A DNA stretch of 64,000 bases from Paenibacillus plantiphilus (GTDB lineage: Bacteria > Bacillota > Bacilli > Paenibacillales > Paenibacillaceae): assembly GCF_927798095.1 (NCBI RefSeq), contig NZ_CAKMMF010000003.1:160612-224611 (forward strand). The letters are read 5' to 3'. Shown in pieces: positions 25,601 to 35,500 of this stretch. Position 1 is the first letter of the stretch, and each line of letters begins with the position of its first letter. The translations under genes were made by a program, and so were the position numbers. Under the pieces are notes generated by a model. The model was not told where the DNA came from. It searched no databases and worked only from the letters and a program-made list of their open reading frames with translations.

Positions 25601-28600
25601 AGGCTCCCTCCAAACGATCAATATCAAGCTTTCCTTCAATCAGCCATGTGCCCGGCATATTGTAGCTCGTCTCCACGCCTTCAATATGCTGCAATATAAA
25701 AATTCGCCGCTGTCCCGGTGAAAGCGGGTAGACCTCCCTTTCAGGAGCGGGCTCAATGGCAACATGACGAACTACCTCTGCGTTCTCCATCCGTTGTGCC
25801 AGCCCTTTAACCGTTGCGTTCGCAAAGACATCTCCCAGTGAAAGCTCGATATCCGCAGCTCGATGGAGCTGCTTGATCATGACGACAGCGTTCAGCGAGT
25901 GACCGCCAAGCTCGAAGAAATTGTCGTTCACCCCCACCCGTTCAATACGAAGCACCTGCTGCCAGACAGAAGCAACCACATTCTCAAGCTTAGTGGACGG
26001 CGCTTCATAACGGTCGCTATGCTGTACAAGCAAGCCGCTGTCCGGCTTCGGCAGTGCCTTGCGGTCCAGCTTGCCATTCGGCGTAAGCGGCATCCGATCC
26101 AGCCTGATTAGATAGGCCGGAACCATATAGCCAGGCAGCGTCCCGGCGAGATGGTCGCGGAGCCCGCCCAATTCCTGCCCATCCTTCGAAACATAGTAAG
26201 CGCACAAGCTCTTTGCGCCCGCATCCTCTTCCACTGTTGCAACGGCTGCTTCAAGCACATGATCGGCCTGCAGCATCTCCGCCTCAACCTCTCCAAGCTC
26301 AATGCGATGTCCGCGAATCTTTACTTGAGAATCTGCTCTGCCCAGACATTCCAGCGTCCCATCAGACAGCCATCTTGCCAAATCTCCTGTCCTGTACATG
26401 AACCGGCCTGGCAGAAACGGGCAAGGAATGAACTTCTCCTCTGTCAGCTCTGGGCGGTTCCAGTATCCTCTTGCTAGACCGTCACCTGCAATGCAAAGCT
26501 CCCCTACAGCCCCAATCGGCTGCAATCCGCCATATTGATCGACGACAAACAGCTGCGTATTGGCGATTGGACGCCCAATTGTAATATGCTTCGCATGCGT
26601 GACCTCCTGCAGAGCCGACCAGATCGTCGTTTCCGTCGGTCCATACATGTTGTAGATCCGCGATGGCGTGATCTGTTTCAAGCTATCCAGCATATGTGCC
26701 GGAAGCGGTTCGCCGCCAAGCATAATCTCCTTGACGCCTTGCAAGCAAGCCGTTTCTCCCGCATGCAGAAGCATCTGCATTCTGGACGGTGTCATCTGCA
26801 GCATATCGATGCCATTGCGAATGATGAGCTCCGCAATCTCCTTCGGCTCCTTCTGCTGCTGTTCATCTGCGATGACCACTGCTGCGCCGACAGCTAGCGG
26901 AAGCAGCGCCTCCAGTACGAAAATATCGAAGGAAACAGTCGTTAGAAGCAGCACTTTTTTCGCCGGGCCAAAATCGATTGCAGACGTAATGCCCGCGATG
27001 AAATTGACGACAGAGCGATGCTCGATCAGAACGCCCTTCGGCTTGCCCGTCGATCCGGAAGTGTAGATCATATAAGCCAGATCATTTGGCTCTGATTTCG
27101 GTTCCACCCTAGTGGCGGTGGCGGTGTCGTTATGACTGGTTCCCGCCGAAGCAAGCAGATCATCAAAGAATACGATGCTTCCGCTATACTGCAAGCTCAC
27201 CGCACCTGAGCCGTCCGTCAGCAGCAGTCTCGCGCCGCTGTCCTCCAGCATATGGCGAATGCGATCTGCCGGATATTCGGGATCAATCGGAACATAAGCT
27301 GCCCCTGTCTTCCAAATGCCAATCAGACTGACAAGCAGATCGGGACTTCGCTTCATCATAATACCGATCATGCTTCCGCGCTCCGCGCCCGCTGCGGCAA
27401 GGCTGTGAGCCAGACGCTCCGCCTGTTCATCCAGCTCGCGATAGGTCAGGGAACGTTCATTCCCGATTACAGCCACAACATCCGCAGAGGCCGCTGCTTG
27501 CTCGGCTATCCATTGATGCACGGTCTTATCCGACGGATACGGCGCGGCTGTATCATTGAACACTGTAGTCAGCTTCCGCCGCTCCTCTGACGAGATCATC
27601 TCAATGGCAGACAGCTGCTGCTGCGGATTCGCCATTACGGAATCCAGAATGTGCAGCAAATGATCCACCAAACGCATTGCTGTCTCTTCTGTAAAGAGCT
27701 TCGTCGCATATTCGAGAAACAGCTTGTGCTGGCCATCGGTCTCCAGCAATTCCAGCAGCAGATCAAACTTCACCATCACTTGCGGCGTCGAATAGGGTCG
27801 AATATGAATACCATCCAGTACAAAAGAATTGACTTCCATATTTCGCATGACGAGCATCGTATCAAAAATCGGATTCCGGCTCGGGTCCCTGCGAACAGAA
27901 AGCTCCTCCACCAGCCATTCGAATGGCACATCCTGGTTCTCGAATGCCAGAAGCGCATTGTTCTTGACCTCATCCAGAAAAGCGAGGAACGTTTTGTCGC
28001 CTGTCGGATAATTGCGCATAGGCAGTGTATTGACCATCATTCCGATGATCGAAGTCAGGTCGGCATGGCTGCGCCCTCCAACCGGCGAGCCGATAATAAC
28101 ATCCTCTTGACCCGAATATTTGGACAATACGAGCGTGTAGGCAGCAAGCAGCAGCATATATATCGTGACGCCATTGCTTTCAGCAAATAGCTGCAGACGC
28201 TCCCACTCAGCTGGACTCAGCTCCTTGGTGACGACGCCCCCTTCAAAGGACCGGGCTGCTGGACGCGGGTAATCAGTCGGAAGCTGGAGTACGGGCAGCT
28301 CGCCGGAAATCTGCTCCTTCCAATAACGCTTCTGAGCATCCAGTTGGCCAGTATTCAATTGCTCATTCTGCCATACAGCAAAATCCTTGTATTGAATACG
28401 CAGCTCCGGCAAGCTGCTGCCTTCACAAAAAGCAACGAATTCCGAGGTAATGATATCCATTGATAGCCCGTCAGCGACAATATGATGAAGATCAAACAGC
28501 AGCAGGCTGCGATCCTCGGCCAGCTCTACAATTCCGACACGGAACAGGGGCGCTTGATCCAGCGCGAAAGGCCGGACAAAAGCGTTAATATGCTTCTCCG

Positions 28601-31600
28601 CATTCTCGCCATCCGCCAATTGATAAATGGTGAGCGGAATTTCCACCTCTTTATGAATGCGTTGAACCGGTTCGTCATTATGCCATTCAAAGGTTGTTCG
28701 CAGCGATTCATGCCGATCCGCGAGACTTTGAAAAGCTTGTCTCAGCCATTCCTTGTCCAGTTTCCCTTCGATAAGGCGTACATCGGGCATATTATAGCTC
28801 GTACCGACACCCTCCATATGCTGGAGAATAAACAATCTTTTTTGCGCCGAAGTAAGCGGATAAACATCATTGAGCGGAGCCTGCGGAATCGAAATATGCT
28901 CGATTGTATTCGAGCTGTCCAACTGCCGGGCAAGCTCCTGAATTGTCGGATACAGGAAGACATCACCTAGTGAAATATCAACATTCATCTCGCTATGAAT
29001 CAGCTTCACCAGTGTAATGGCATTCAGTGAATGACCTCCCAGCTCGCTGAAAGTGTCTTCAATATTAATGGTATCGAATCCGAGAATTTCACCCCAGATT
29101 GCTGCAATCCGCCGCTCGGTTTCTGTTGCAGCATTACTCGTTACAGCAGTCAAGCCTGCCGCTTTGCTTGGCTGCTCGCTGCCAGAGCGAGCTGACGAAT
29201 CCGCTTGATCAGCAGCCTTCCGCTGAACAGTAATCGCTCTGATCGTTGCTATATGCTGACGCAGCTCATCGGATATCCGGATTGGCAGACGATCAACCAT
29301 TTCCCATACTTGATGCGTCAGATTCAACTGGCCGATAACGACATTCGTCAGGCCGCTGTCCAACGCCTTGGCAAAGGCTTGAAGGGCTGTCCTCGTACCC
29401 AGACCCGAGAAGAACGATTCTTGTGTCCCGTAATCGACCGCCATCCCCGTCTCGCTCCAGCCAGCCCAGTTGATTGCCAGCGTTCGTTTCCCTTTTCCCC
29501 TGCGATATGCCGCATAACTATCCAGAAAGCTGTTGGCAGCCGTATAATCGCCCTGTCCTGCAGCGCCCGCAAGCGTTGCAATCGAGGAGAACAGCACGAA
29601 GAAATCAAGCGATTCCTGCGCGGTAGCAAGGTCAAGCACAACTGTTCCAGCAACCTTCGGACTTAACACCTCACGGAAAGCAGAAGCTTCCTTACGGGCG
29701 ATAAAGCCATCTCCCGCTGCGCCAGCAGCATGAATGACGCCGTTAATACCGCCGAAGAGACGCTTCACATCGGACACAATCTCATTCATCCGCTTCTCAT
29801 CGGTGATATTGCCGTCATAGCAGACGACAGTTGAGCCGGATTGCTCCATCTCGCGGATCGCTGCGATTTGTTTGACCAGCCTTCGATTGATGCCTGAGCT
29901 TTCAATTAGCTCATCCCATATAGCGCGCTCCGGCATGATGGACCGATTAACGAGTATGAGCTTGACATTATTTAATGTTGTTAAATACTTGGCGATTTCC
30001 AGGCCCAGTCCGCCTGTGCCTCCTGTTATGAGATAAACGCCGCCAGGTACAATTGAAATATGTCCGGCAGTCCCAAGCTCCTCGATATCAAGCTCGTCCA
30101 ACTGCTTGACATGTCTGAGCTCGCCATCGTAAACAGTGATCTGGCTGCTGCTTGAGGAGGTCAGCTCACGCAGCAAGCTTGCGACAGACGTTCGTTCATC
30201 GATGTCGATGCCCCTGCAGCTTATATGGACATACTCTTCCGAGATGACCTTGCTTAGTCCTATTAGCGGCGCATACGCTGGATTAACAATACGAGCAGCC
30301 GACAAGCCTGCCATCGCACCATATGCAACAATCAACAGCTCCAGCGGATTGCGCTGCTTTAATTGACCCAGAGCCTTCACGAGGTTGAACAGACTCCACA
30401 CGCCGCGCTGTTGTGCGTCCTCCAATTCGGCGCTCGCTCCCACGTCATTGCTGACTGCCGCGAGCATATGCACGATTTGCGTAATCCTTCCCTCTCCGGC
30501 TTCGTTCAGCAGCTTCTCGTAATCGTCCGGCGCTCCCGAAATCGTGAACCGGTTGGCTGATTCCTTGCTGTAACGCTCGCCCCATATAACATCAATGACA
30601 TCAGCGCCCTGTGCCCGATAGACGTCTGACAGCTCACGCCCGGTACCTTCTTCAAGACGCAGAATAAGTACGGCGCCAGCTGGCCGCGTCTTGAGCGAAT
30701 CAGCTGAGAATGATCCGCCCGTCCCGTCCGGATCTGCCAAGTCGCTGCGCACCCACTTCACTTGGTGGTACAGACTCCCGTTGCCGCTTAATGCCTGGCT
30801 CGTCTTATGGGCATCCTCAATCACAATTGAAGCATGACCCTCAATCTCCAGCAAAACAGCTCCTGTGTCATCCATAATGGACAGATCGTACACCGTTTGT
30901 TCCTGTCCTTGTTGCACGAGTGGACCATTGCTTCCGCCTGGCCACGAAAGGCGGCTGAACAGCTTTCCTGTGAGCGGCGCGTACACGTTAACGCTTCTCA
31001 TCCCAATCGGGAATACGCGATGTCCGCTCCCCATATTATATACGGACGCCTTTTCCAGCAGCGCAGGATGCAGACTATAGGCGTCCAGATCATCGGCAAA
31101 TTCAGCAGGAAGCTCAGCGGCAATAACCGCTTCATTCTGACCTTGGCCATAGGAGGCCATGCCCTGCCATCTCGGTCCATAGCCGAATCCGCCCCTATCC
31201 TCAGCAAGCAAAGCAGTTGAATCAGGAGTCATGCTGCCGCAGCGCTGCTGAAGCTGTCCAATATCGGCTTTCTCCGGCACGCGCGAGCCATGAACCGCCG
31301 CCTCGCACACCGCATGGATCGTCCAATTCTCCGAAGAGGAAGCATCACTGCCCGCCGAGCTGGCAATTTGGATACTTAAACGCTCTCCAATCACCTCAAT
31401 AACAGTACGAAGAACCTGCTTCTTCCCTTCCTGGGCTATGAATGGCGTGTAGAATTGAACATTTCGCAGTCCAATCGTGTCCTGCTTGAAATGCACCCTC
31501 GCTGCATAGACAGCCATATCCACATATGCCGTACTGGGAAGGGTATTCATATCCGCCAGCTTGCGCTCCTTCAATACCCATAGCGCAGAGAGCTGGATAT

Positions 31601-32498
31601 CGCTTTCGAATACCCATTTCTTCACCGATTGCTCCACGCAGCGCTGCATAAGCGGATGCATGTCATTTTTACGGCTGCGAGGCCCGGCATAGGCGCGATT
31701 GCTGCTCGCCCTCGCGAGCTTGTCAGCTATCTCGCGCTGCTCCTCCTCTGTGAATAGCGGCAGCTCCCGCAGCGGAGTCGCTGGCTGCTGCAGAGCAAGG
31801 CTGTAGAGCAGCAACAGCTTCTCAACGATGGCATTAATCGTATCTCCGCTGTATATCGTTTCATTATATTGCACTTGAATGGCAAGCTCGGCTCCGGATT
31901 TCTTCTCGAAGCGGAAGAGAAGATCGATCGGCAGCCCTTCAATCAGCTTCGGATCATGGATAGAATCCAGCATAATGCAGGCATGAACGAGCGGTTGCTC
32001 CTGAGCGTCCGCTGGCAAATCCAGCAATTCCCCCAGCTTCTCCAATGGGAAATTGCGGTTTGCATTCGCTTCCGTCACCGTCTGCTTGACAATGGCAAGC
32101 AGCTCCTTGAAAGAGCTGCCCGCGTTGACTGCTGCACGGAGCGGAACGATTGCATTGACGAGCGGTGCTGCCTCCTTGCCCGGCTTAAACACCGGCATGC
32201 TTGAAGCAGCCTCCTCCCTTCCTGTATAAACAGAGAGCAAATATTGAATACCCGACAATAAAATAACGTACAGCGCATAGTCCGATTGATTGGAGATGGC
32301 AGCCAGCCTGCCGCATGTTTCTGAGGAGATTCCAGCTTCCTTCACAGCACCCTTATACTCCCATTGAGCGGGGTATGGATGATCAACAGGGAATAACCCG
32401 AAGCTGAATTCGCTGCCAAGCTTGTCGATCCAGTATGCTTTTTCCTTATCCAGCTTGCCGCTGTTGAGCAAAATGTTGCGCGTTAACTTATCTATCAT
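22635..32498 (-). CDS. Hybrid PKS-NRPS: C-lobe / DH(inactive)-KR-ACP / C-A(Gly)-PCP / C-A(Gly)-PCP
   Basis: 3287 residues; ATG after AGGAG. The N-terminus (1-275) is only the C-terminal lobe of a condensation domain, with no HHxxxDG. DH (about 280-565) lacks both catalytic residues: R312 for His and E482 for Asp. KR (about 640-1060) has TGGTGGLG, Ser in FSSIA and Tyr in DYTAAN. ACP Ser is S1157. C (HHIVADG, H1338) and A follow, with specificity residues DILQMGMIWK, the glycine pattern; PCP S2201. Second C (HHIAADG, H2382), A with DILQLGMIWK (glycine), PCP S3243. The two Gly modules are very similar and probably duplicated. There is no thioesterase or reductase at the end. It is the last gene of the operon, 38 bp after the preceding one. 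Confidence 0.93.
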   Translation of the reverse strand: MIDKLTRNILLNSGKLDKEKAYWIDKLGSEFSFGLFPVDHPYPAQWEYKGAVKEAGISSETCGRLAAISNQSDYALYVILLSGIQYLLSVYTGREEAASSMPVFKPGKEAAPLVNAIVPLRAAVNAGSSFKELLAIVKQTVTEANANRNFPLEKLGELLDLPADAQEQPLVHACIMLDSIHDPKLIEGLPIDLLFRFEKKSGAELAIQVQYNETIYSGDTINAIVEKLLLLYSLALQQPATPLRELPLFTEEEQREIADKLARASSNRAYAGPRSRKNDMHPLMQRCVEQSVKKWVFESDIQLSALWVLKERKLADMNTLPSTAYVDMAVYAARVHFKQDTIGLRNVQFYTPFIAQEGKKQVLRTVIEVIGERLSIQIASSAGSDASSSENWTIHAVCEAAVHGSRVPEKADIGQLQQRCGSMTPDSTALLAEDRGGFGYGPRWQGMASYGQGQNEAVIAAELPAEFADDLDAYSLHPALLEKASVYNMGSGHRVFPIGMRSVNVYAPLTGKLFSRLSWPGGSNGPLVQQGQEQTVYDLSIMDDTGAVLLEIEGHASIVIEDAHKTSQALSGNGSLYHQVKWVRSDLADPDGTGGSFSADSLKTRPAGAVLILRLEEGTGRELSDVYRAQGADVIDVIWGERYSKESANRFTISGAPDDYEKLLNEAGEGRITQIVHMLAAVSNDVGASAELEDAQQRGVWSLFNLVKALGQLKQRNPLELLIVAYGAMAGLSAARIVNPAYAPLIGLSKVISEEYVHISCRGIDIDERTSVASLLRELTSSSSSQITVYDGELRHVKQLDELDIEELGTAGHISIVPGGVYLITGGTGGLGLEIAKYLTTLNNVKLILVNRSIMPERAIWDELIESSGINRRLVKQIAAIREMEQSGSTVVCYDGNITDEKRMNEIVSDVKRLFGGINGVIHAAGAAGDGFIARKEASAFREVLSPKVAGTVVLDLATAQESLDFFVLFSSIATLAGAAGQGDYTAANSFLDSYAAYRRGKGKRTLAINWAGWSETGMAVDYGTQESFFSGLGTRTALQAFAKALDSGLTNVVIGQLNLTHQVWEMVDRLPIRISDELRQHIATIRAITVQRKAADQADSSARSGSEQPSKAAGLTAVTSNAATETERRIAAIWGEILGFDTINIEDTFSELGGHSLNAITLVKLIHSEMNVDISLGDVFLYPTIQELARQLDSSNTIEHISIPQAPLNDVYPLTSAQKRLFILQHMEGVGTSYNMPDVRLIEGKLDKEWLRQAFQSLADRHESLRTTFEWHNDEPVQRIHKEVEIPLTIYQLADGENAEKHINAFVRPFALDQAPLFRVGIVELAEDRSLLLFDLHHIVADGLSMDIITSEFVAFCEGSSLPELRIQYKDFAVWQNEQLNTGQLDAQKRYWKEQISGELPVLQLPTDYPRPAARSFEGGVVTKELSPAEWERLQLFAESNGVTIYMLLLAAYTLVLSKYSGQEDVIIGSPVGGRSHADLTSIIGMMVNTLPMRNYPTGDKTFLAFLDEVKNNALLAFENQDVPFEWLVEELSVRRDPSRNPIFDTMLVMRNMEVNSFVLDGIHIRPYSTPQVMVKFDLLLELLETDGQHKLFLEYATKLFTEETAMRLVDHLLHILDSVMANPQQQLSAIEMISSEERRKLTTVFNDTAAPYPSDKTVHQWIAEQAAASADVVAVIGNERSLTYRELDEQAERLAHSLAAAGAERGSMIGIMMKRSPDLLVSLIGIWKTGAAYVPIDPEYPADRIRHMLEDSGARLLLTDGSGAVSLQYSGSIVFFDDLLASAGTSHNDTATATRVEPKSEPNDLAYMIYTSGSTGKPKGVLIEHRSVVNFIAGITSAIDFGPAKKVLLLTTVSFDIFVLEALLPLAVGAAVVIADEQQQKEPKEIAELIIRNGIDMLQMTPSRMQMLLHAGETACLQGVKEIMLGGEPLPAHMLDSLKQITPSRIYNMYGPTETTIWSALQEVTHAKHITIGRPIANTQLFVVDQYGGLQPIGAVGELCIAGDGLARGYWNRPELTEEKFIPCPFLPGRFMYRTGDLARWLSDGTLECLGRADSQVKIRGHRIELGEVEAEMLQADHVLEAAVATVEEDAGAKSLCAYYVSKDGQELGGLRDHLAGTLPGYMVPAYLIRLDRMPLTPNGKLDRKALPKPDSGLLVQHSDRYEAPSTKLENVVASVWQQVLRIERVGVNDNFFELGGHSLNAVVMIKQLHRAADIELSLGDVFANATVKGLAQRMENAEVVRHVAIEPAPEREVYPLSPGQRRIFILQHIEGVETSYNMPGTWLIEGKLDIDRLEGAFKAIVERHEALRTTFEWEEGEPVQRIHKQADARLFYHKLADNEDAEGIIASFIQPFALESAPLCRFGIIELSEQRFLLLFDVHHIAADGLSMDIVTEEFAALYEGRSLPEQRLQYKDYAVWQNAQLETGLLDAQKQYWQHTLSGELPVLALPTDYPRPSAQSFEGGTVSRNLDVAQWEQLKRLAERSGATPYMVVLAAYTIVLSKHAGQEDVIVGSPVGGRNHADLDRMIGMMVNTLAMRNYPSGQKTFLAFLEEVKNNALKAFDNAAVPFEWLVDQLSIRRDPSRNPIFDTMLIMRNVEVNTLSVGGIHIRPMDTPHVMVKFDLLLEVVETDGQPKFYLDYAAKLFTEETAIRLMDHLHRVLDAVIADPIGQLSAIQMIAPEERSKLEIQFNETAMTYAKDITVHEWIAEQARTTPAAAAVIGDQQALSYAELDEQSSRLAAGLTAAGVGRGSIVGIMMKRSPDLITGLLGIWKAGAAYVPIDPEYPVDRIRHMLEDSGAKLLLSKGVETSSLYFDGAIMSFDDLLAAAQGDLSSAGAAQLAAAAGPEDLAYVIYTSGSTGKPKGVMIEHRSVVNFMTGMTSAIDFSAEKKVLLLTTVSFDIFVLEALLPLAVGAAVVIADEQTQKDPKRIAEAISRYDIDMLQMTPSRMQMLLHAGQTDCLRYVKEILLGGEPLPPLMLDSLKQLTNARLYNMYGPTETTIWSTMQEVTNCDYITIGRPIANTQVFVVDQYDGLLPHGAAGELCIAGDGLARGYWNRPDLTAEKFVPCPFLPGKMMYRTGDLAKWLPDGTLVCLGRIDTQVKVRGHRIELGEIETALLQQEGVYEAAVTTIEDETGIASLCAYFTADNGVEASALKEQLSRSLPSYMVPSFIIRVEKMPLTPNGKLDRKSLPKPEERQLQGGEGNDAPSTALENTIAAVWMQVLKVDKVGVNDDFFDLGGHSLLAIRLEVELESSGLPAGEINIYEHNTIKAMAAVIQPHLGVTTG

Positions 32499-32536
32499 TT
32501 CACCACTCCTATAAGGACTTCTTCAAAGCTGGTTCA

Positions 32537-35500
32537 TTAAAAAGCAAAATCAATCTCGTCTGTCAGCTCTTCTTGCTCGCTTTCCCATTGAATCTGGCTC
32601 CATGCAATCTCTTTCAGAGATGAATCGCGGTTATCGGCGAGCTCGGCCAGAATGGCAGAATAATCATCCATCATGCGAACAATTGTCCCCTTCTCGAACA
32701 AATCCGTACTATAGCTGAGCTGCAATGCAATGCCTGCCGCCGATTGCTTGGCCTCGATGACGAAATCATAACGCGACAATGCCAGATCAATGCCGGAAGA
32801 GCTGATCGCAAGTCCCGGAATACGCATCTCCTGATCCTCGAAGTTCAGGAAGGTGAGCATCACATCGTACAGAGAACGGCTGCGATCGCGTTTTTTCGGG
32901 GCAAGCAGCTGCTCCAGCCGGTCAGCAGGAAACTCCTCATGCGCAACGGCCTGCAAGGAGCGCTCCTTAACTTCCCTAAGAAACACGCTGGCTGTCTTAT
33001 TGCCCTGAGGAAAATTACGCATCGGCAGCGTCTGAACAAACATGCCTGGAATATCCGCCCATTGGGCCGCGCCTCTGCCCGCGCTTAGAGAACCGACAAT
33101 GATATCCTCTTGTCCGGTATATTTATACAACAGAATATTTAATCCCGTTAATAGAATCATATATAGCGAGCTGCCCGTCTCGACAGACAAGCGGTTTACT
33201 TTGCTGACCGTCTCACCTTCAATGGTGAGATGGAGCGTTTCGCCGCGTCCGCTAAGCGGCCCGTTCCTTGGACGATCAGTCGGAAGCTCCAGAACAGGCA
33301 GCTCGCCTGAGAATTCGTTCATCCAGTACAATTCCAGCTTGGCCAACCGGTCAGCAGTGAATGCCCCCTCCTGCCATACAGCAAAATCCTGATACTGCAG
33401 CTTGGGCTCGGGCAATACCGCTCCCTCATACAGCTGAGCAGTCTCATTCATAAAGATGCCGATCGACGCGCCATCGAATATGAGATGATGAGCATCGAAG
33501 AGCAGCAAATGCAAGCTCTCTGACAGCTTCACCAGCTCCATGCGCAGCAGTGGAGCGCTTCCCGTGTCAAAGGGACGCACAAACCTGCTAATAAGGCCGT
33601 CCAATTGCTGCTCATCCCCGTCTATGACCGGAATGGTCAGCTCGACATTATGATGGATAACCTGAACCGGTATGCCGCCTGTCCATTTGAACGATGCCCG
33701 CATCATATCATGCCGCCGCACGAACTGCTTGACAGCATCGCAGAATCGGGCGGCATCAAGCTCGCCCTCAATCCGTATCATTCCAGGCATGTTCCATGAA
33801 ACCCCGCCTGTATCCATCGCAGACAGAATATACATCCATTTCTGAGCAAAGGACAGCGGGTAATGGTCTCGAAGTCCAGCCGATTCAATCGCCGCAGCCG
33901 CCTCTCGATCAGAAGCTTCGATACAGGCCGCGAGCTGTCTGACCGTTGGATTGTCAAAAATATCGAGCAGGGAAACTTCCACCCCGAACTGCTGGCTAAT
34001 GCCGGCAATGAGCATGTTCGCCTTCAAGGAATGGCCGCCCCATTCGAAGAAATGGTCCAGAACGCCAAGCGAGCTGATACCGAGCACCCCTCTCCATAAC
34101 GGGAGCAACCTTTCTTCCGCTACACTTGATGGCAGCTCAATCTCGCGGGTTCCCGATTCCAGCGGCTCAGGCAGAGCGTTGCGGTCCAGCTTGCCATTGC
34201 GCGTAAGTGGCAATTGCGCAAGCGGGACGAAGTGAGCGGGAATCATATAACTTGGCAGTCCTTCAGCCGTAAACGCATGAAGCGATGCCGCATCTGCTTC
34301 CATCTCCGACCTGGGAACGACATAAGCGCATATACAGGGCTCGCCTCCGGCATCGCGCCGAGAGACGACTGCGGCCTCGATCACATCAGGATGCTGAAGC
34401 AGCCGCGCTCTCACCTCGCCCAATTCAATTCGAAAGCCTCTTATTTTCACTTGATCATCGGCTCGGCCGATAAAAGCAATATTGCCGTCCGAGAGCCGTC
34501 TAACGATATCGCCTGTCTTGTACATCTTGCGTTCGGACTCCAAGGATTCGAAGGATTCGAAGGAATCAAAGGGATCGGGAAGAAAGCACTGCTCCGTTAA
34601 TTCTGGCAGATGGAGGTAACCACGTCCTACGCCAGCGCCGGAAATGAACAGCTCCCCCGTCCCTTCTCCTTGAATGACGGTCCTATCTTCATCGAACAGA
34701 TAAACCGTTTGATTGAGAAGCGGCTTGCCGATTGGAATCGAAGCTGCTGTCTCCACGCCTGGTCCTGGCGGCACAATCTGATAGGCCAACGAATCGACGC
34801 AGCATTCTGTCGGACCATAAATATTAGTAACAGCAGGCTTATGTTCGCCGAAGCAGCTATAAAACGCCTCTATCGTCTGACCTGTCAGCTCCTCGCCGCC
34901 AATGATGAAATGCTGGACTGCCGTTGATTGGCCTGCGGCCGACATCGCATAAGATAATAAGCTCAAATGCGCCGGAGTGCCGTCCGTAATCGCAATGCCA
35001 TGCTCGGCGTAGAAGGCAAGCAGCTTGCGTCCGTCTATGCGGACATCCTCTGGCACGATATATAAACAATGTCCGAACAGCAAAGCCGCAAAAATTTGCT
35101 GTACAGACGCATCAAAATAATAAGGTGCGACAAGTGCGATTTTCAGAGGAGTCAACGAGTAGTGCTTGTACACGATATCCTGCAGGCCCGCCATCAAATT
35201 CAGCACATTCCGATGCTCGATCATGACCCCTTTTGGTCTTCCTGTCGTGCCGGAGGTGTAGATGATGTAGCTGAGATCATTCGGTTGATTCGGATAATTA
35301 ACTTTCTCGGAGGAAGCTGCCGCAGCCATGACTTCATCTACAGCCAGCACGTATCCCGTACATTCGATCTCGTCAACTACATGCGCCAGCTCGTTCTGCG
35401 TGACAAGAGCAAGAGCCTTGCTGTTGCCCAGCATGTAGGAAATCCGTTCATGCGGCAAAGCAGGGTCGATCGGCAAGTAAGCAGCACCTGATTTCAAAAC

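Noticed and set aside
24522-28970. Plus-strand ORFs of 120-180 codons inside the NRPS gene
   Set aside because: They are shadows of the minus-strand C and A domains, recur at equivalent places in both duplicated modules, and have no plausible ribosome binding sites or families.
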